Notes: generated from the letters alone by a model not told the origin. Positions 34,200 through 42,201 are shown, counted from the stretch's first letter. The stretch: DNA of 64,000 bases from Marinobacter nitratireducens (GCF_000708045.1 NZ_ANIE01000007.1:124001-188000), one strand, 5' to 3'. Numbers and translations: made by a program.

Positions 34200-35633
34200 A
34201 TGTCACCCAACCAGACGCCCATGACCTCCGTAGATCGGGCCTGGCTCAAAATGGACACCCCTGAGAACCCGATGATGATATCGGGCATACTCGCCCTCGA
34301 GAAGCAGGTTTCCATCAACCGGCTGAAACGGCTGCTGGAAGAGCGTTTTCTGCGGTTCCGACGCTTCCGCCAGCGCATCGTCGAGCATGGCGACAAAGCC
34401 TTCTGGCAGGACGACCCGCTGTTTGATCTGGACAACCACCTGCATCAGATCGCCCTGCCCGGTAAAGCCGATAAAGCCGCGCTCCAGCAACTCGTGGGCG
34501 ATCTCAACAGCACCTCCCTGGATTTCCGCCGCCCTCTCTGGCAAATGCACTACATCGACAACTACGAGGGCGGTGCCGCCCTGCTGGTGAGGATTCACCA
34601 CTGCATTGCCGATGGCATTTCCCTGGTGCGGGTCATGCTGGCTCTGGCCGACAAGACCCCGGAACCCAGACTGACCAAAGTCGCGGCCAATCAACCGGCT
34701 TCCGTGCCCGGTGAACGCTCGTTCCTGCAGAATACCCTGCACCGGGCGGTAGACAACATCCACACCGCCGTCGATCAGACCAGCCTGTTTGTGAAGTCGG
34801 TGCGAGAGCAGCCCAACTACCCGATCAAACTCGCCTCCACTGCCGGCGACATCGCCATGGATCTGCTCAAGCTCGGTCTGGCACGTTTCGAGCCGGAGAC
34901 CGGATTGAGACACCCCCTGAGTGGCCGCAAACAGGTGGCTTGGGCCGAACCGCTTGACCTGGCGGAAGTAAAAGCCTGCGCAAAAGCCCTTGGCGGAACA
35001 GTGAATGATGCACTGCTGTGTGCGGCCACCGGTGCCATTCACCGCCTGTTCAAGGCCAATAAAGAAGCCATTCCGGATTGCGGCATTCGGGTCGCCGTGC
35101 CTTTCAACCTGCGCCCCCTGGACCAACCTATCGACACTCTGGGTAACGAGTTCGGCCTGGTTCTGGTGACCCTGCCGGTTGAAGTGGCGGACCCCGTGAT
35201 GTGCTTCCGCCAGGTGCAGGAAAACATGAACCGGATAAAGCGCTCGTATCAGGCCCAGGTCACCTACAGCCTGCTTGATTTGTTCGGACGAGGCCCCGAT
35301 ATACTGGAACGGCGGGCACTGGGCCTGCTCAGCCACAAGGCCTCCGCCGTGCTGACCAACGTACCCGGTCCGAAAGACGCCCTCTACCTGGCCGGCAGCA
35401 AGATCACGCAACCGATGTTCTGGGTCCCCCAGAGTGGCACCATCGGCATTGGCATGAGCATCTTCAGCTACGCTGGCACCGTGCAGTTTGGGATCACCGT
35501 GGACAAGGCCATCCAGGCCAAGCCGGATGCGGTGATGAAACACTTCCGGGAAAGCTTCCAGGCCCTGAGCCACGCCGCGCTGGCCGGACGACAGGGCCCA
35601 ACCGGCCAGCCACCGGGGCGCCAGGCGGTGTAG
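34200..35633 (+). CDS. wax ester synthase/diacylglycerol acyltransferase (WS/DGAT)
   Basis: 477 aa. Esterifies acyl-CoA with fatty alcohols or diacylglycerol to make storage wax or triacylglycerol. The catalytic motif HHxxxDG is HHCIADG at 133-139; the family PLW (112-114) and a late NVPGP are present. A GGAGAG Shine-Dalgarno is 5 nt before the ATG. Wax synthesis of this type is characteristic of Marinobacter, Alcanivorax and Acinetobacter. It lies between smpB and ssrA. Confidence 0.95.
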   Translation: MSPNQTPMTSVDRAWLKMDTPENPMMISGILALEKQVSINRLKRLLEERFLRFRRFRQRIVEHGDKAFWQDDPLFDLDNHLHQIALPGKADKAALQQLVGDLNSTSLDFRRPLWQMHYIDNYEGGAALLVRIHHCIADGISLVRVMLALADKTPEPRLTKVAANQPASVPGERSFLQNTLHRAVDNIHTAVDQTSLFVKSVREQPNYPIKLASTAGDIAMDLLKLGLARFEPETGLRHPLSGRKQVAWAEPLDLAEVKACAKALGGTVNDALLCAATGAIHRLFKANKEAIPDCGIRVAVPFNLRPLDQPIDTLGNEFGLVLVTLPVEVADPVMCFRQVQENMNRIKRSYQAQVTYSLLDLFGRGPDILERRALGLLSHKASAVLTNVPGPKDALYLAGSKITQPMFWVPQSGTIGIGMSIFSYAGTVQFGITVDKAIQAKPDAVMKHFRESFQALSHAALAGRQGPTGQPPGRQAV

Positions 35634-35677
35634 GTACAACTACCGGACCGAAACTACAAAAGTTACACAAAGATGTC

Positions 35678-35707
35678 TTGAAGTCCGGGAATGCGCACCC
35701 ATATACT
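35678..35707 (+). promoter_or_regulatory. sigma70 promoter of ssrA
   Basis: TTGAAG (35678-35683) and TATACT (35702-35707) with 18-bp spacing, about 10 bp before the tmRNA 5' end. Confidence 0.78.
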
Positions 35708-35717
35708 AACTATGCAA

Positions 35718-36084
35718 GGGGACGACTTGGCTTCGACGCTGGTGGCGAACCCTTGGGTGCATGTCGAGATGGCAGCCAATCTCGTTAATCGAAAGCTGCA
35801 ATTTAATAGTCGCAAACGACGAAAACTACGCACTGGCGGCGTAAGCCGTTCCAGTCGTCCCGGCTAGGATGCCTGTAACCTAGTAGCAACATCCCGGGAC
35901 GTCATCGCTAACAGGATGCTCCGTTAATCAGATCTCACTGTTTAACGGCTAAGATTTAAAGAGATCGCCTCTTACACCCTGACCTTCGGGTCGTTTGAGG
36001 TTAAACGAATAGAAGGATGCTAAACATGTAGACCTCAAGGCAGAGTACTGGCGGACGCGGGTTCAATTCCCGCCGTCTCCACCA
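35718..36084 (+). ncRNA. ssrA: tmRNA
   Basis: 367 nt. The acceptor stem GGGGAC pairs with GTCTCC, followed by an encoded ACCA 3' end. The tag reading frame at 35812-35844 reads GCA AAC GAC through TAA and encodes ANDENYALAA, ending in the ALAA degron recognised by ClpXP. It rescues ribosomes stalled on broken mRNA together with SmpB. The 3' end serves as attachment site for the genomic island that follows, and integration has preserved the complete RNA. Confidence 0.98.
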
Positions 36085-36091
36085 AACAACC
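36058..36091 (+). repeat. attL: 34-bp direct repeat, island left end
   Basis: Covers the T-arm to CCA end of ssrA plus 7 bp. It is identical to 42304-42337. Confidence 0.93.
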
Positions 36092-36096
36092 AAGAG

Positions 36097-36124
36097 AAAG
36101 CCCCTGATTTCAGGGGCTTTTTTT
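36097..36124 (+). terminator. ssrA terminator (island side)
   Basis: The stem aaagcccctg/caggggcttt has loop attt and is followed by a T run. A near-identical hairpin follows attR, so this one was probably supplied by the island. Confidence 0.9.
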
Positions 36125-36150
36125 CGCGCAAACTATTTCACCTAGCATGA

Positions 36151-36169
36151 GTGTCAACCAGACGTCAAC
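36151..36169 (+). other. candidate integrase arm-type sites, left
   Basis: The 8-mers gtgtcaac (36151-36158) and acgtcaac (36162-36169) are repeated with an 11-bp period. An equivalent pair with the same period lies near the other island end (42183-42201). The position is right for integrase arm binding, which is inference. Confidence 0.45.
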
Positions 36170-36173
36170 GTTA

Positions 36174-37010
36174 TCAATAGTCCTCAACCCAGAGAATAGT
36201 GTTTGCATGCATTGACGAACCGTGCAAATCAGGAAACAAAGAAAGATGGTTGATATTCATTCTATTCAAGTTTTTTAGTGCTATATCATACTCATTCGAA
36301 GGAACCAGAATACGGAGAAGAACAGCCCCTCCCTCGTTGCCTCTCTCTTGAAAGTTTCCATAAACCCAATCGATAACGCACTCCCCATCCAAGCACCTGG
36401 TGAAGAGTCCTTGCTGACTTATCAACCTCGCGTTGTCATCTGTGAGAGGGTTTACAAACCTGAGAACATGATCGCCTTCCCCGGACTCAGCAAGCTCGTC
36501 AGACTTTGCCATAACCGAGTCCTGGTGAAGCGCGTAGATTGCGCAGTATTCGGAGTCAACCTTGTTGGCACCTTCGAAAGCGAAAAAAGCAGCCACGTAA
36601 GGGGAAAACGTCCAATCTAACAAAGGGGTTGCCAAGCCATAATGCTGGCCAAGAGCCCACCAATCATCTTCATTCTGAAGCAAAGGCGGGTTTGCACCTC
36701 GCCGGCCGCGAATAGAGAACTTAAACCTCTCTAGGTGTTGAGCGCGAACATCATCATCAGTGGGATCAGGCCAGCTCTCAGTGCTTTCCAAAATCCGATC
36801 TAAGAGAGGCAGGAGCTCCCAGTCGACAGATGAGTGGCCACGGAAAACGTATCCCGTGTACTCGAAAAGGTAGGAATTCAGAAACTCGGTAAAGCCTAGC
36901 CATGAATGACACACCGCATCCATTATCCCGTTTGTAGGTGATTTGAGTTCCCAACCTTCCGATTTTCCCGATTTAAATCCAAACATAGTTTTAAACCAAA
37001 TTAAGCTCAC
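36174..37010 (-). CDS. FRG-domain protein
   Basis: 278 aa from a GTG at 37010 that shares its first base with the integrase stop TAG; a later ATG at 36986 is possible, and neither has a convincing Shine-Dalgarno. The FRG domain is clear: YVFRG (54-58) near the N-terminus and the block GQHYGLATPLLDWTFSP (121-137), the family's other conserved segment. FRG domains are enzymatically uncharacterised to my knowledge. The context, at the end of an integrated element beside the integrase, is compatible with a defence or toxin role, but nothing proves it. Confidence 0.82.
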   Translation of the reverse strand: MSLIWFKTMFGFKSGKSEGWELKSPTNGIMDAVCHSWLGFTEFLNSYLFEYTGYVFRGHSSVDWELLPLLDRILESTESWPDPTDDDVRAQHLERFKFSIRGRRGANPPLLQNEDDWWALGQHYGLATPLLDWTFSPYVAAFFAFEGANKVDSEYCAIYALHQDSVMAKSDELAESGEGDHVLRFVNPLTDDNARLISQQGLFTRCLDGECVIDWVYGNFQERGNEGGAVLLRILVPSNEYDIALKNLNRMNINHLSLFPDLHGSSMHANTILWVEDY

Positions 37011-37998
37011 TACCCTGCTGAGGGGCCCAGTCTGACGGCGTCCTCCAAGTGATCAGGGGATAAATGTGCATACCTCATAGTCATCGCAATGGAAGAATGT
37101 CCCAAAATTGCCTTCAAGGTCAAAATATTACCGCCGCTCATGATGAAATGACTCGCGAAGGTATTTCTCAGAATGTGCGCACACTGCCCCTTGGGCAACT
37201 GGATACCGGAGCGATCGACGGCTCTCCGAAAAGAACATATAGAGGAGCACCAAAACTACCGTAGTGCTCCAGATGCTTCTTAATTGTTTCATAGAGTTCC
37301 TTGGAAATTGGCACTGAGCGCTTTTTACCTGACTTTGTTTGGTCGTATGTGACGCGGTAGGGCTTGAGTCTATCAATTGTGAGACCTTCTGCTTCTGACC
37401 ATCTAGCACCAGTCTCGAGAGAAAGTCGTGCTACCAATATTGCATGAGGGTTTGTTGTTCGTAATCTCAGCTCGGTAAAGATCGCCCGGATCTGTTCCTG
37501 ATCCAGATATCCCATTTCCCGCTCCTGGATCTTAATGGGACGGATTTTTCCGAAAGGATTTGAGTAAATGATTTCACCAGTTCGGTGAAGCTCATTGAAC
37601 ACCGCATTGAGATAGCCGAGATCGTTGTTGCATGTCTTAGGTGAGATTCCGTCTTGTATTCGCACCGCGCGATAGACCAAGTAATCATTAGCCGTAACTT
37701 TTGCCGCTATCGGGTTTCTAAACGATTCCGCAATTCGTTTGAGTTGACGATAGCGGCGCTCCCCATCCCTCAGATATTTGCCATGTGCCAGGTACCAAGT
37801 TTCCAGAATTTCTAAAAGCTTGCGCCGATCACTTTTCAGCTGGGGAATATTCGCTCCAGAGTCATGCTGACTCATTGCCCAACGCTCAAACCGTAGCGCT
37901 TCTGCTTTGGAATCAAAGGATTTCCGGACGCGTTTCTGCCCTCTTCCACCTGGCTGGATATCGACCTGCCATCGTCCCGACGGTAGCTTTTTGATCAT
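37010..37998 (-). pseudogene. P2-type tyrosine recombinase (island integrase), frameshifted
   Basis: The first frame (37168-37998) carries the N-terminal SAM-like domain, the catalytic Arg199 in TGARWSEAEGL and Lys222 in TKSGKKR, and then runs into nonsense after about residue 250. The remainder is in another frame (readable from about 37255 to 37010): SFRRAVDRSGIQLPKGQ, then HILRNTFASHF (box II His and Arg), LGHSS and the nucleophile Tyr in MTMRYAHL. The break lies near 37240-37258. A one-base indel would account for it, whether a real mutation, a sequencing error or, less likely, programmed frameshifting. Confidence 0.88.
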
Positions 37999-38153
37999 GC
38001 AGCCACCTTTGTCAGTAGTCGTCGTTTTATGAGTCCATCCTGGACGAGCTGGAACAGCTCGTTCTCATAGATCTCCCGTCGTCGGTAATAGGCGCACACA
38101 AAAGACCCTATGTGTTCAGGCTTGAACGAACAGATAGATACCCAGAACTTCTG
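37995..38153 (-). CDS. small ORF or C-terminal gene remnant coupled to the integrase
   Basis: An open frame of 52 codons bounded upstream by a stop at 38154-38156. It has no ATG; the best internal start is a GTG giving 34 residues. Its TGA overlaps the integrase ATG (ATGA). The sequence is basic and helical, with CAYYRRREIYENELFQLVQDG and ending KRRLLTKVAA. It looks like the conserved C-terminal tail of a phage protein located upstream of the integrase whose front half has been lost. Family not recognised. Confidence 0.4.
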   Translation of the reverse strand, partial: QKFWVSICSFKPEHIGSFVCAYYRRREIYENELFQLVQDGLIKRRLLTKVAA

Positions 38154-38159
38154 TTATTT

Positions 38160-38297
38160 ATGACGAAAAAAATACTGGACGCTTGCGAGATTGAAAATAG
38201 AAACGAGGTTTACGAGAAGGTGTTATCAGGTCAGTTTACTTGGCTAGTTGACGAAAATGGCAACTTTAACAAAAGGTCGATGCATCAAAAGCCATAA
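38160..38297 (+). CDS. small hypothetical protein
   Basis: 45 aa from the ATG at 38160 (61 aa if the ATG at 38112 is used, which would overlap the small minus-strand ORF). The sequence MTKKILDACEIENRNEVYEK with GQFTWLVDENGNF looks protein-like and soluble, but no Shine-Dalgarno is visible and I recognise no family. It may be a remnant. Confidence 0.3.
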   Translation: MTKKILDACEIENRNEVYEKVLSGQFTWLVDENGNFNKRSMHQKP

Positions 38298-38314
38298 ACG
38301 AAAACCAATCAGAA

Positions 38315-38385
38315 CTCTCCCTGCAGTCACACAACTATGCAGGTGTCGCGCTTGCCACGCATCCCTGCCAGCGGTGAGCCCTGGT
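38315..38385 (+). repeat. diverged direct repeat, copy 1
   Basis: 71 bp matching 40403-40468 with a few substitutions and one 5-bp gap; the shared core is gcaggtgtcgcgcttgcca. It is followed by a short hairpin, as is copy 2. The two copies flank the three-gene AT-rich module. Confidence 0.65.
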
Positions 38386-38510
38386 CTCTCTAGCCGGGTG
38401 GCTCAGGAGAGAAGTTTGCCATGATGGTCCACTCAAACCAGCCTACCTCTCCTAACCAGTCGTAAGAGATTTCTTACAATAAAATCATCTGCCAATTGCA
38501 CCACGAATAA

Positions 38511-38741
38511 ATTAACGAAGTCCTGTTGCGAATGACTAGTGAAAAGAAACTGAGAGACAGACAGATATATGTGACCCGGAACGTTGATGATCTATTGGTT
38601 AAGCACATCCAGACGGCGTGGAAAGAAGGGGTGTAGCTCTTGAGTGACAATAAACAGTATCCACCTCAAAAGATCTCAAGCAAAGGCGTGAACAGTCTCG
38701 AGGTGATTGGGAAAGTAGTATGGGTCGGAAAAGATTTATAG
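38511..38741 (+). pseudogene. C-terminal remnant of an S24/LexA-like phage repressor
   Basis: One frame reads EKKLRDRQIYVTR..DDLLVKHIQ...EGV, then an in-frame TAG (38634-38636), then LLSDNKQYPPQ...LEVIGKVVWVGKDL and a stop. This order (L.DGQIYV.R, LLVK.IQ, LLSDN..YPP, VIG.VVW.G) is the end of the S24 peptidase domain of CI-type phage repressors. The N-terminal HTH and catalytic Ser are missing, so only a fragment with a nonsense codon is left. It shows that the island descends from a temperate phage or phage-like element. Confidence 0.72.
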
Positions 38742-38764
38742 GGCGATCCAAGAACGCCCTATAA
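38736..38764. terminator. hairpin between the repressor remnant and the 191-aa gene
   Basis: The perfect 10-bp stem ttatagggcg/cgccctataa has a 9-nt loop and lies between convergent units. There is no strong T tract. Confidence 0.5.
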
Positions 38765-38765
38765 A

Positions 38766-39341
38766 TCAACTAAAGACATAACCACTCAAACTATTCTCGC
38801 CATCATCATGGGAGCGCCCGACCTTGCGCCTACTACCTTGGCGAAGAAGCCCACGAGGGCGATGGTGCAACTTATCAGAACTCCAAAATTCGGCATTCCA
38901 GAAATCGTCATCTACAACTGAAACAAAGTTTTGTTGGTCCATATACGAAGCAGCCTCGATAAGGTCAGCGTAATAATCAGCCAAAATATCATTTTCGCAA
39001 ATAAGCGAAATATCTGAATTTAAACTCTTAATGGAAAGCTCATCAAAGCCAACATCTGGCCTCGAAAAACGCAAAACGCTCTCAATCGCGGCCCGGGCTT
39101 GATCATCTGCAACAGAGTACGGATCACGATCTCTTTGTATCGAAGAAGAAACTTCTTCGCCACCCTTTGCCTGGACCAAAGAAGCCGCCAAACGCTGAAC
39201 TTCTACGACATCTGCTCGAAGCATAGAAGCTGCACTATCAATCGCATCCATTCTTTTCGAACGAATGAGGTATTGATTAACAGTTAACACGACAACTATT
39301 AACGCGACCACTAGAGCAAGCCAGATCATCGTTTTCTCCAA
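38766..39341 (-). CDS. membrane-anchored hypothetical protein, third gene of AT-rich operon
   Basis: 191 aa. One N-terminal transmembrane segment (about 5-24, WLALVVALIVVVLTV) is followed by a soluble acidic domain of about 130 residues and a basic Arg-rich C-terminal tail that looks unlike the rest. The family is not recognised. Its start codon directly abuts the stop of the 82-aa gene, so the two are translationally coupled. AT-richer than the chromosome around it. Confidence 0.6.
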   Translation of the reverse strand: MEKTMIWLALVVALIVVVLTVNQYLIRSKRMDAIDSAASMLRADVVEVQRLAASLVQAKGGEEVSSSIQRDRDPYSVADDQARAAIESVLRFSRPDVGFDELSIKSLNSDISLICENDILADYYADLIEAASYMDQQNFVSVVDDDFWNAEFWSSDKLHHRPRGLLRQGSRRKVGRSHDDGENSLSGYVFS

Positions 39342-39590
39342 CTATTTTCGACCAACAACATCTCGTATAACTTCCGTGTTCGTTTGAATTGCACTTCTAC
39401 AATCAACTATTACAGAAGCACACCTTTCGAGACTGTTATTAATCCTTGATGATTCAAGATGATTAAGAATCAATTTAGTAAAAAAATAAGCCAATCCGCC
39501 AAATATGATTGCCAAAAGCAAAAACTGAATGAAGCCATGCAACTCGCTAAAAGCTCTGATGGCCCCTTCTATATATTTTACTTTTTCCAT
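39342..39590 (-). CDS. small one-TM hypothetical protein, second gene of AT-rich operon
   Basis: 82 aa. A single transmembrane segment (about 20-43, FIQFLLLAIIFGGLAYFFTK) with short flanks and two Cys in the C-terminal part (CASVIVDC). The family is not recognised. It lies 15 bp after the 197-aa gene and abuts the 191-aa gene, so the three form one operon. Confidence 0.6.
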   Translation of the reverse strand: MEKVKYIEGAIRAFSELHGFIQFLLLAIIFGGLAYFFTKLILNHLESSRINNSLERCASVIVDCRSAIQTNTEVIRDVVGRK

Positions 39591-39605
39591 AAAGCCATCC
39601 CTTGC

Positions 39606-40199
39606 TTACTTTAAAAGGCCCAGCTCTCTGGTGATAGAAAGCTTTTTCTTAGCCCTTTGTAATTCTTCTATCACTTCATCGATATCATCTTCACTCATCT
39701 CAATAACGAACTCATCGTCATCGGCATCAAATGAAACAATAACCATGTGAAGACATTTCTTTATCTCTTCTCTTTTGATATCAAAAACCGGCCTAATATC
39801 AACCGTAGCATTAACATCTTTAAATCGATTAAAGCGATCTTTTAGCTCTTGCTCTTTTCTAGAAAAAATAAAGTCATCGATGAAATTTTTGTTAGTCCTA
39901 AGCTTGGCCCAACCGGCAGCAACCTCATCATCATCGCCCGCAAGCTTTGCAAAAACAGCATCGACCTCCGAAAACTCTTGCTCAAAATCCTTAGCTGTAG
40001 CCAATCCTCGAGCAAGGTGGTTTAAAACTCTAAACAACCCTCTGACATCACCATCGTCTCCTAAAGCTACCTCTATCTCTCTAATAACTTCAGCTCGGTC
40101 AACCGGACTAGATTTTTCTCTCCCTGCAACATTTAGAAATTTTGTCAGGAGGTCATCGTCCAGCTTAGAAAACAACCGAAGATCATCAGTAATATCCAT
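39606..40199 (-). CDS. acidic soluble hypothetical protein, first gene of AT-rich operon
   Basis: 197 aa, no signal or membrane segment. The N-terminal two thirds is helical with many Asp/Glu, the middle is basic (FSRKEQELKDRFNRFKD), and the last 60 residues contain a beta-type stretch (CLHMVIVSFDADDDEFVIEM) followed by a helix (EDDIDEVIEELQRAKKKL). The family is not recognised. It starts the three-gene unit, whose products are one soluble and two membrane proteins, a composition seen in some small anti-phage systems, although nothing here is diagnostic. Confidence 0.6.
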   Translation of the reverse strand: MDITDDLRLFSKLDDDLLTKFLNVAGREKSSPVDRAEVIREIEVALGDDGDVRGLFRVLNHLARGLATAKDFEQEFSEVDAVFAKLAGDDDEVAAGWAKLRTNKNFIDDFIFSRKEQELKDRFNRFKDVNATVDIRPVFDIKREEIKKCLHMVIVSFDADDDEFVIEMSEDDIDEVIEELQRAKKKLSITRELGLLK

Positions 40200-40561
40200 C
40201 TACAGTCTCTAATGCCAAAAGGTTATAAGTAGGTTGCGCCTCAGTCCGCCCAAAAATCACACAGTTTGTAGCGAAAAGATAGCAATAATACGCTCAAAGA
40301 GCCAACTAGACCATTTATACAATCTACTTGGGCGGAGAATCTCAGGAACCGAGCGCCTGTGCTGGAAATACCCACCGAACTATCTTAAATCTAACTACAG
40401 GCCTCTCCCTGAAGTCACTTTGCAGGTGTCGCGCTTGCCAGGCATCCTTGCCGGCGGTGAGCTCCGGTAGTCCTAACCGAGGGACTCGGGGCAAGTGTAA
40501 AGAACTCCAGATCTGCCTCAACACTACATTTCCGAAACCCATGTGAGCCTTTGCCTACACA
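40200..40561. other. gene-free stretch inside the island
   Basis: 362 bp with no convincing gene. It contains repeat copy 2 (40403-40468) followed by the agtcc/ggact hairpin near 40469-40487, and must hold the promoter of the minus-strand three-gene operon at its left end. Nothing else is recognised. Confidence 0.5.
40403..40468 (+). repeat. diverged direct repeat, copy 2
   Basis: 66 bp homologous to 38315-38385, in the same orientation. See copy 1. Confidence 0.65.
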
Positions 40562-41392
40562 CTAAGTCTGATCAGCGTTAGATGAGGCTGCTGCAGCTTG
40601 CTCGTGCTGCCTATTTAAAATCAAAATCTCGCCCGTAATTTTACGAAGCGTTTCTTCAAGACCATCTCGTTCCGGTTGCACCAAGCCTTCAGGAGTTTCG
40701 GAATCCCACCGTGCCATTAAGCGTTTGATTCTGTATAGATGGTACCAGCTGCTCCTTTGCGCTAATTCTCGAAGCGTGGAATCAACTTCAGAAATTACCT
40801 CCTGAACCACTGCTGCATTTTTCTCTTTGATCAAACGTTTACACACCGCCCTAGTATTCTCGACAACATAGCGCGGTAGCGATTGGTCAGAAAGTTTTGC
40901 ACTGAGCTGCTCGATGCTAGAAATATATTCCTGCTGGGACTCAAGCACTGAGGGCAACTTGCTAATGAAAGTGATCTTATTCGCCATGAACGGATCGCTT
41001 TTCGACAACTCCCTGGTAGCGTTTCTTATGGAATCGGCGAAACTCGCACCATCCAAAGCAAAAAAACGCTCTTCCAAAGCTAATCCGAACTGTTCGGCTT
41101 GATCCTTGTTCACTTGAAGTGATTCCTCGTCGACTGGAACGCCCAACCCTCCTAGATCACCAATCAAAGACTCTACAGTGTTCGATAAGCTACCTTTTAC
41201 GTCCTCAGAATGAGACGAGAGGGTGATTCTTACCTGCATCACGAGGAACAATGCGTGCCTAACAGACTGCTTTGCCTCTAACCTGGTCTTGTAAGCAAAG
41301 GCGATCGCAGCAACGAGGGCCGAGAATACAACTCCGTTTTGCTCAACAACGGGGAACACCGATTCCGAGAGGAACGCCATTATGTCCTGCAT
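40562..41392 (-). CDS. membrane-anchored helical protein paired with HNH nuclease
   Basis: 276 aa. One transmembrane segment near the N-terminus (about 19-34, GVVFSALVAAIAFAYK), then a long largely helical cytoplasmic region and a Gln/Ala/Ser-rich tail. The family is not recognised. Its ATG overlaps the HNH gene stop (TAATG), so the two are translated together. This suggests a functional pair, for example a membrane effector or sensor with a nuclease. Confidence 0.68.
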   Translation of the reverse strand: MQDIMAFLSESVFPVVEQNGVVFSALVAAIAFAYKTRLEAKQSVRHALFLVMQVRITLSSHSEDVKGSLSNTVESLIGDLGGLGVPVDEESLQVNKDQAEQFGLALEERFFALDGASFADSIRNATRELSKSDPFMANKITFISKLPSVLESQQEYISSIEQLSAKLSDQSLPRYVVENTRAVCKRLIKEKNAAVVQEVISEVDSTLRELAQRSSWYHLYRIKRLMARWDSETPEGLVQPERDGLEETLRKITGEILILNRQHEQAAAASSNADQT

Positions 41393-42090
41393 TATGAGAT
41401 TTCCTTTCCTTGGATAAGACTCTTCACCTCATCCACAGTAAGCGTGCGGTTTCTTCTACGGTGAACTATGGTGTGGCAATTTGCACACAGTGGTACCAGG
41501 TCTGTCTCCGGGTTTACATACTGAGCTTCACCTGCTTCGAAAAGCGGCCTTATGTGATGAATGTGTATCAAGCCTTTTCCGTAAGGGCCATAAGTCTCCC
41601 CGAAGTTGAAACCACAAGCTTTGCAGGTCAATCCGTGAATTTCGATGGCTTGCGCCCTTAGGTTACTGTCTCTCTCGTAAACCGTGCTATAGACAACCTT
41701 TTTCTTACCTTCGATGCTGGTAGAAGTAAGGCGACCCTGGCCGCCATCGCGACCACTATCTGAGGTTAAGGGAAGGCTGGTAGCCTTGCTCAAGATATGT
41801 TCGAAAACAGCTTGAGAGATATCTCTGACACTTCGGCGCCAATAATTAGATTTCTGCTTCTCGGGGATCTCTTCTAAAGGTTCGCCATCCACTTTATGGA
41901 GGACGGCCTCTGAAAACTCACGGTAGCCATCTATGTGGGCAATCAACTCGCCACCCTGCTCCCCATCAACCCGCTCGATACTTGAAATCTCTGCTACCGC
42001 AAAATAGTGAGGATCGTGGTACTGCACACCAGTCTCATCATCCCATTTAGATTCGTCGTTTTCTGTGATGACGGCGAAGCCTGTCGACAT
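41392..42090 (-). CDS. HNH endonuclease
   Basis: 232 aa. The C-terminal HNH domain (about 150-212) is complete: Cys156-x2-Cys159, IHIHHIRPL (His178/His179), NPETDLVPLC (Asn193) and CANCHTIVH (Cys202, Cys205, His206, His210), the zinc-ribbon type found in McrA-like restriction enzymes. The N-terminal 130 residues are a separate region with no recognised family and may bind DNA or a partner. AGGAG precedes the ATG by 9 nt. It lies at the attR end of the island, coupled to a membrane protein gene. Confidence 0.88.
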   Translation of the reverse strand: MSTGFAVITENDESKWDDETGVQYHDPHYFAVAEISSIERVDGEQGGELIAHIDGYREFSEAVLHKVDGEPLEEIPEKQKSNYWRRSVRDISQAVFEHILSKATSLPLTSDSGRDGGQGRLTSTSIEGKKKVVYSTVYERDSNLRAQAIEIHGLTCKACGFNFGETYGPYGKGLIHIHHIRPLFEAGEAQYVNPETDLVPLCANCHTIVHRRRNRTLTVDEVKSLIQGKEIS

Positions 42091-42182
42091 CGCAAATCTC
42101 CTTTTGCCAATTCATTCAAAGAGTACCAGGCATAAATTGAAGGCGCGAAGCAAACTAACGATGAATTAGATTGCTCTGCCGA

Positions 42183-42201
42183 GTGTCAACAAAGTGTCCA
42201 C
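42183..42201 (+). other. candidate integrase arm-type sites, right
   Basis: gtgtcaac (42183-42190) and gtgtccac (42194-42201), with the same 8-mer, orientation and 11-bp period as the left pair at 36151-36169. Confidence 0.45.

Noticed and set aside
34203-35639. 478-codon frame antisense to the wax ester synthase
   Set aside because: The sense frame has the HHxxxDG motif and a good ribosome-binding site; the antisense frame shows no domain.
38315-40468. Integron cassette with attC sites
   Set aside because: No integron integrase and no clear RYYYAAC/GTTRRRY pair in the right place on both copies. Kept only as a diverged repeat.
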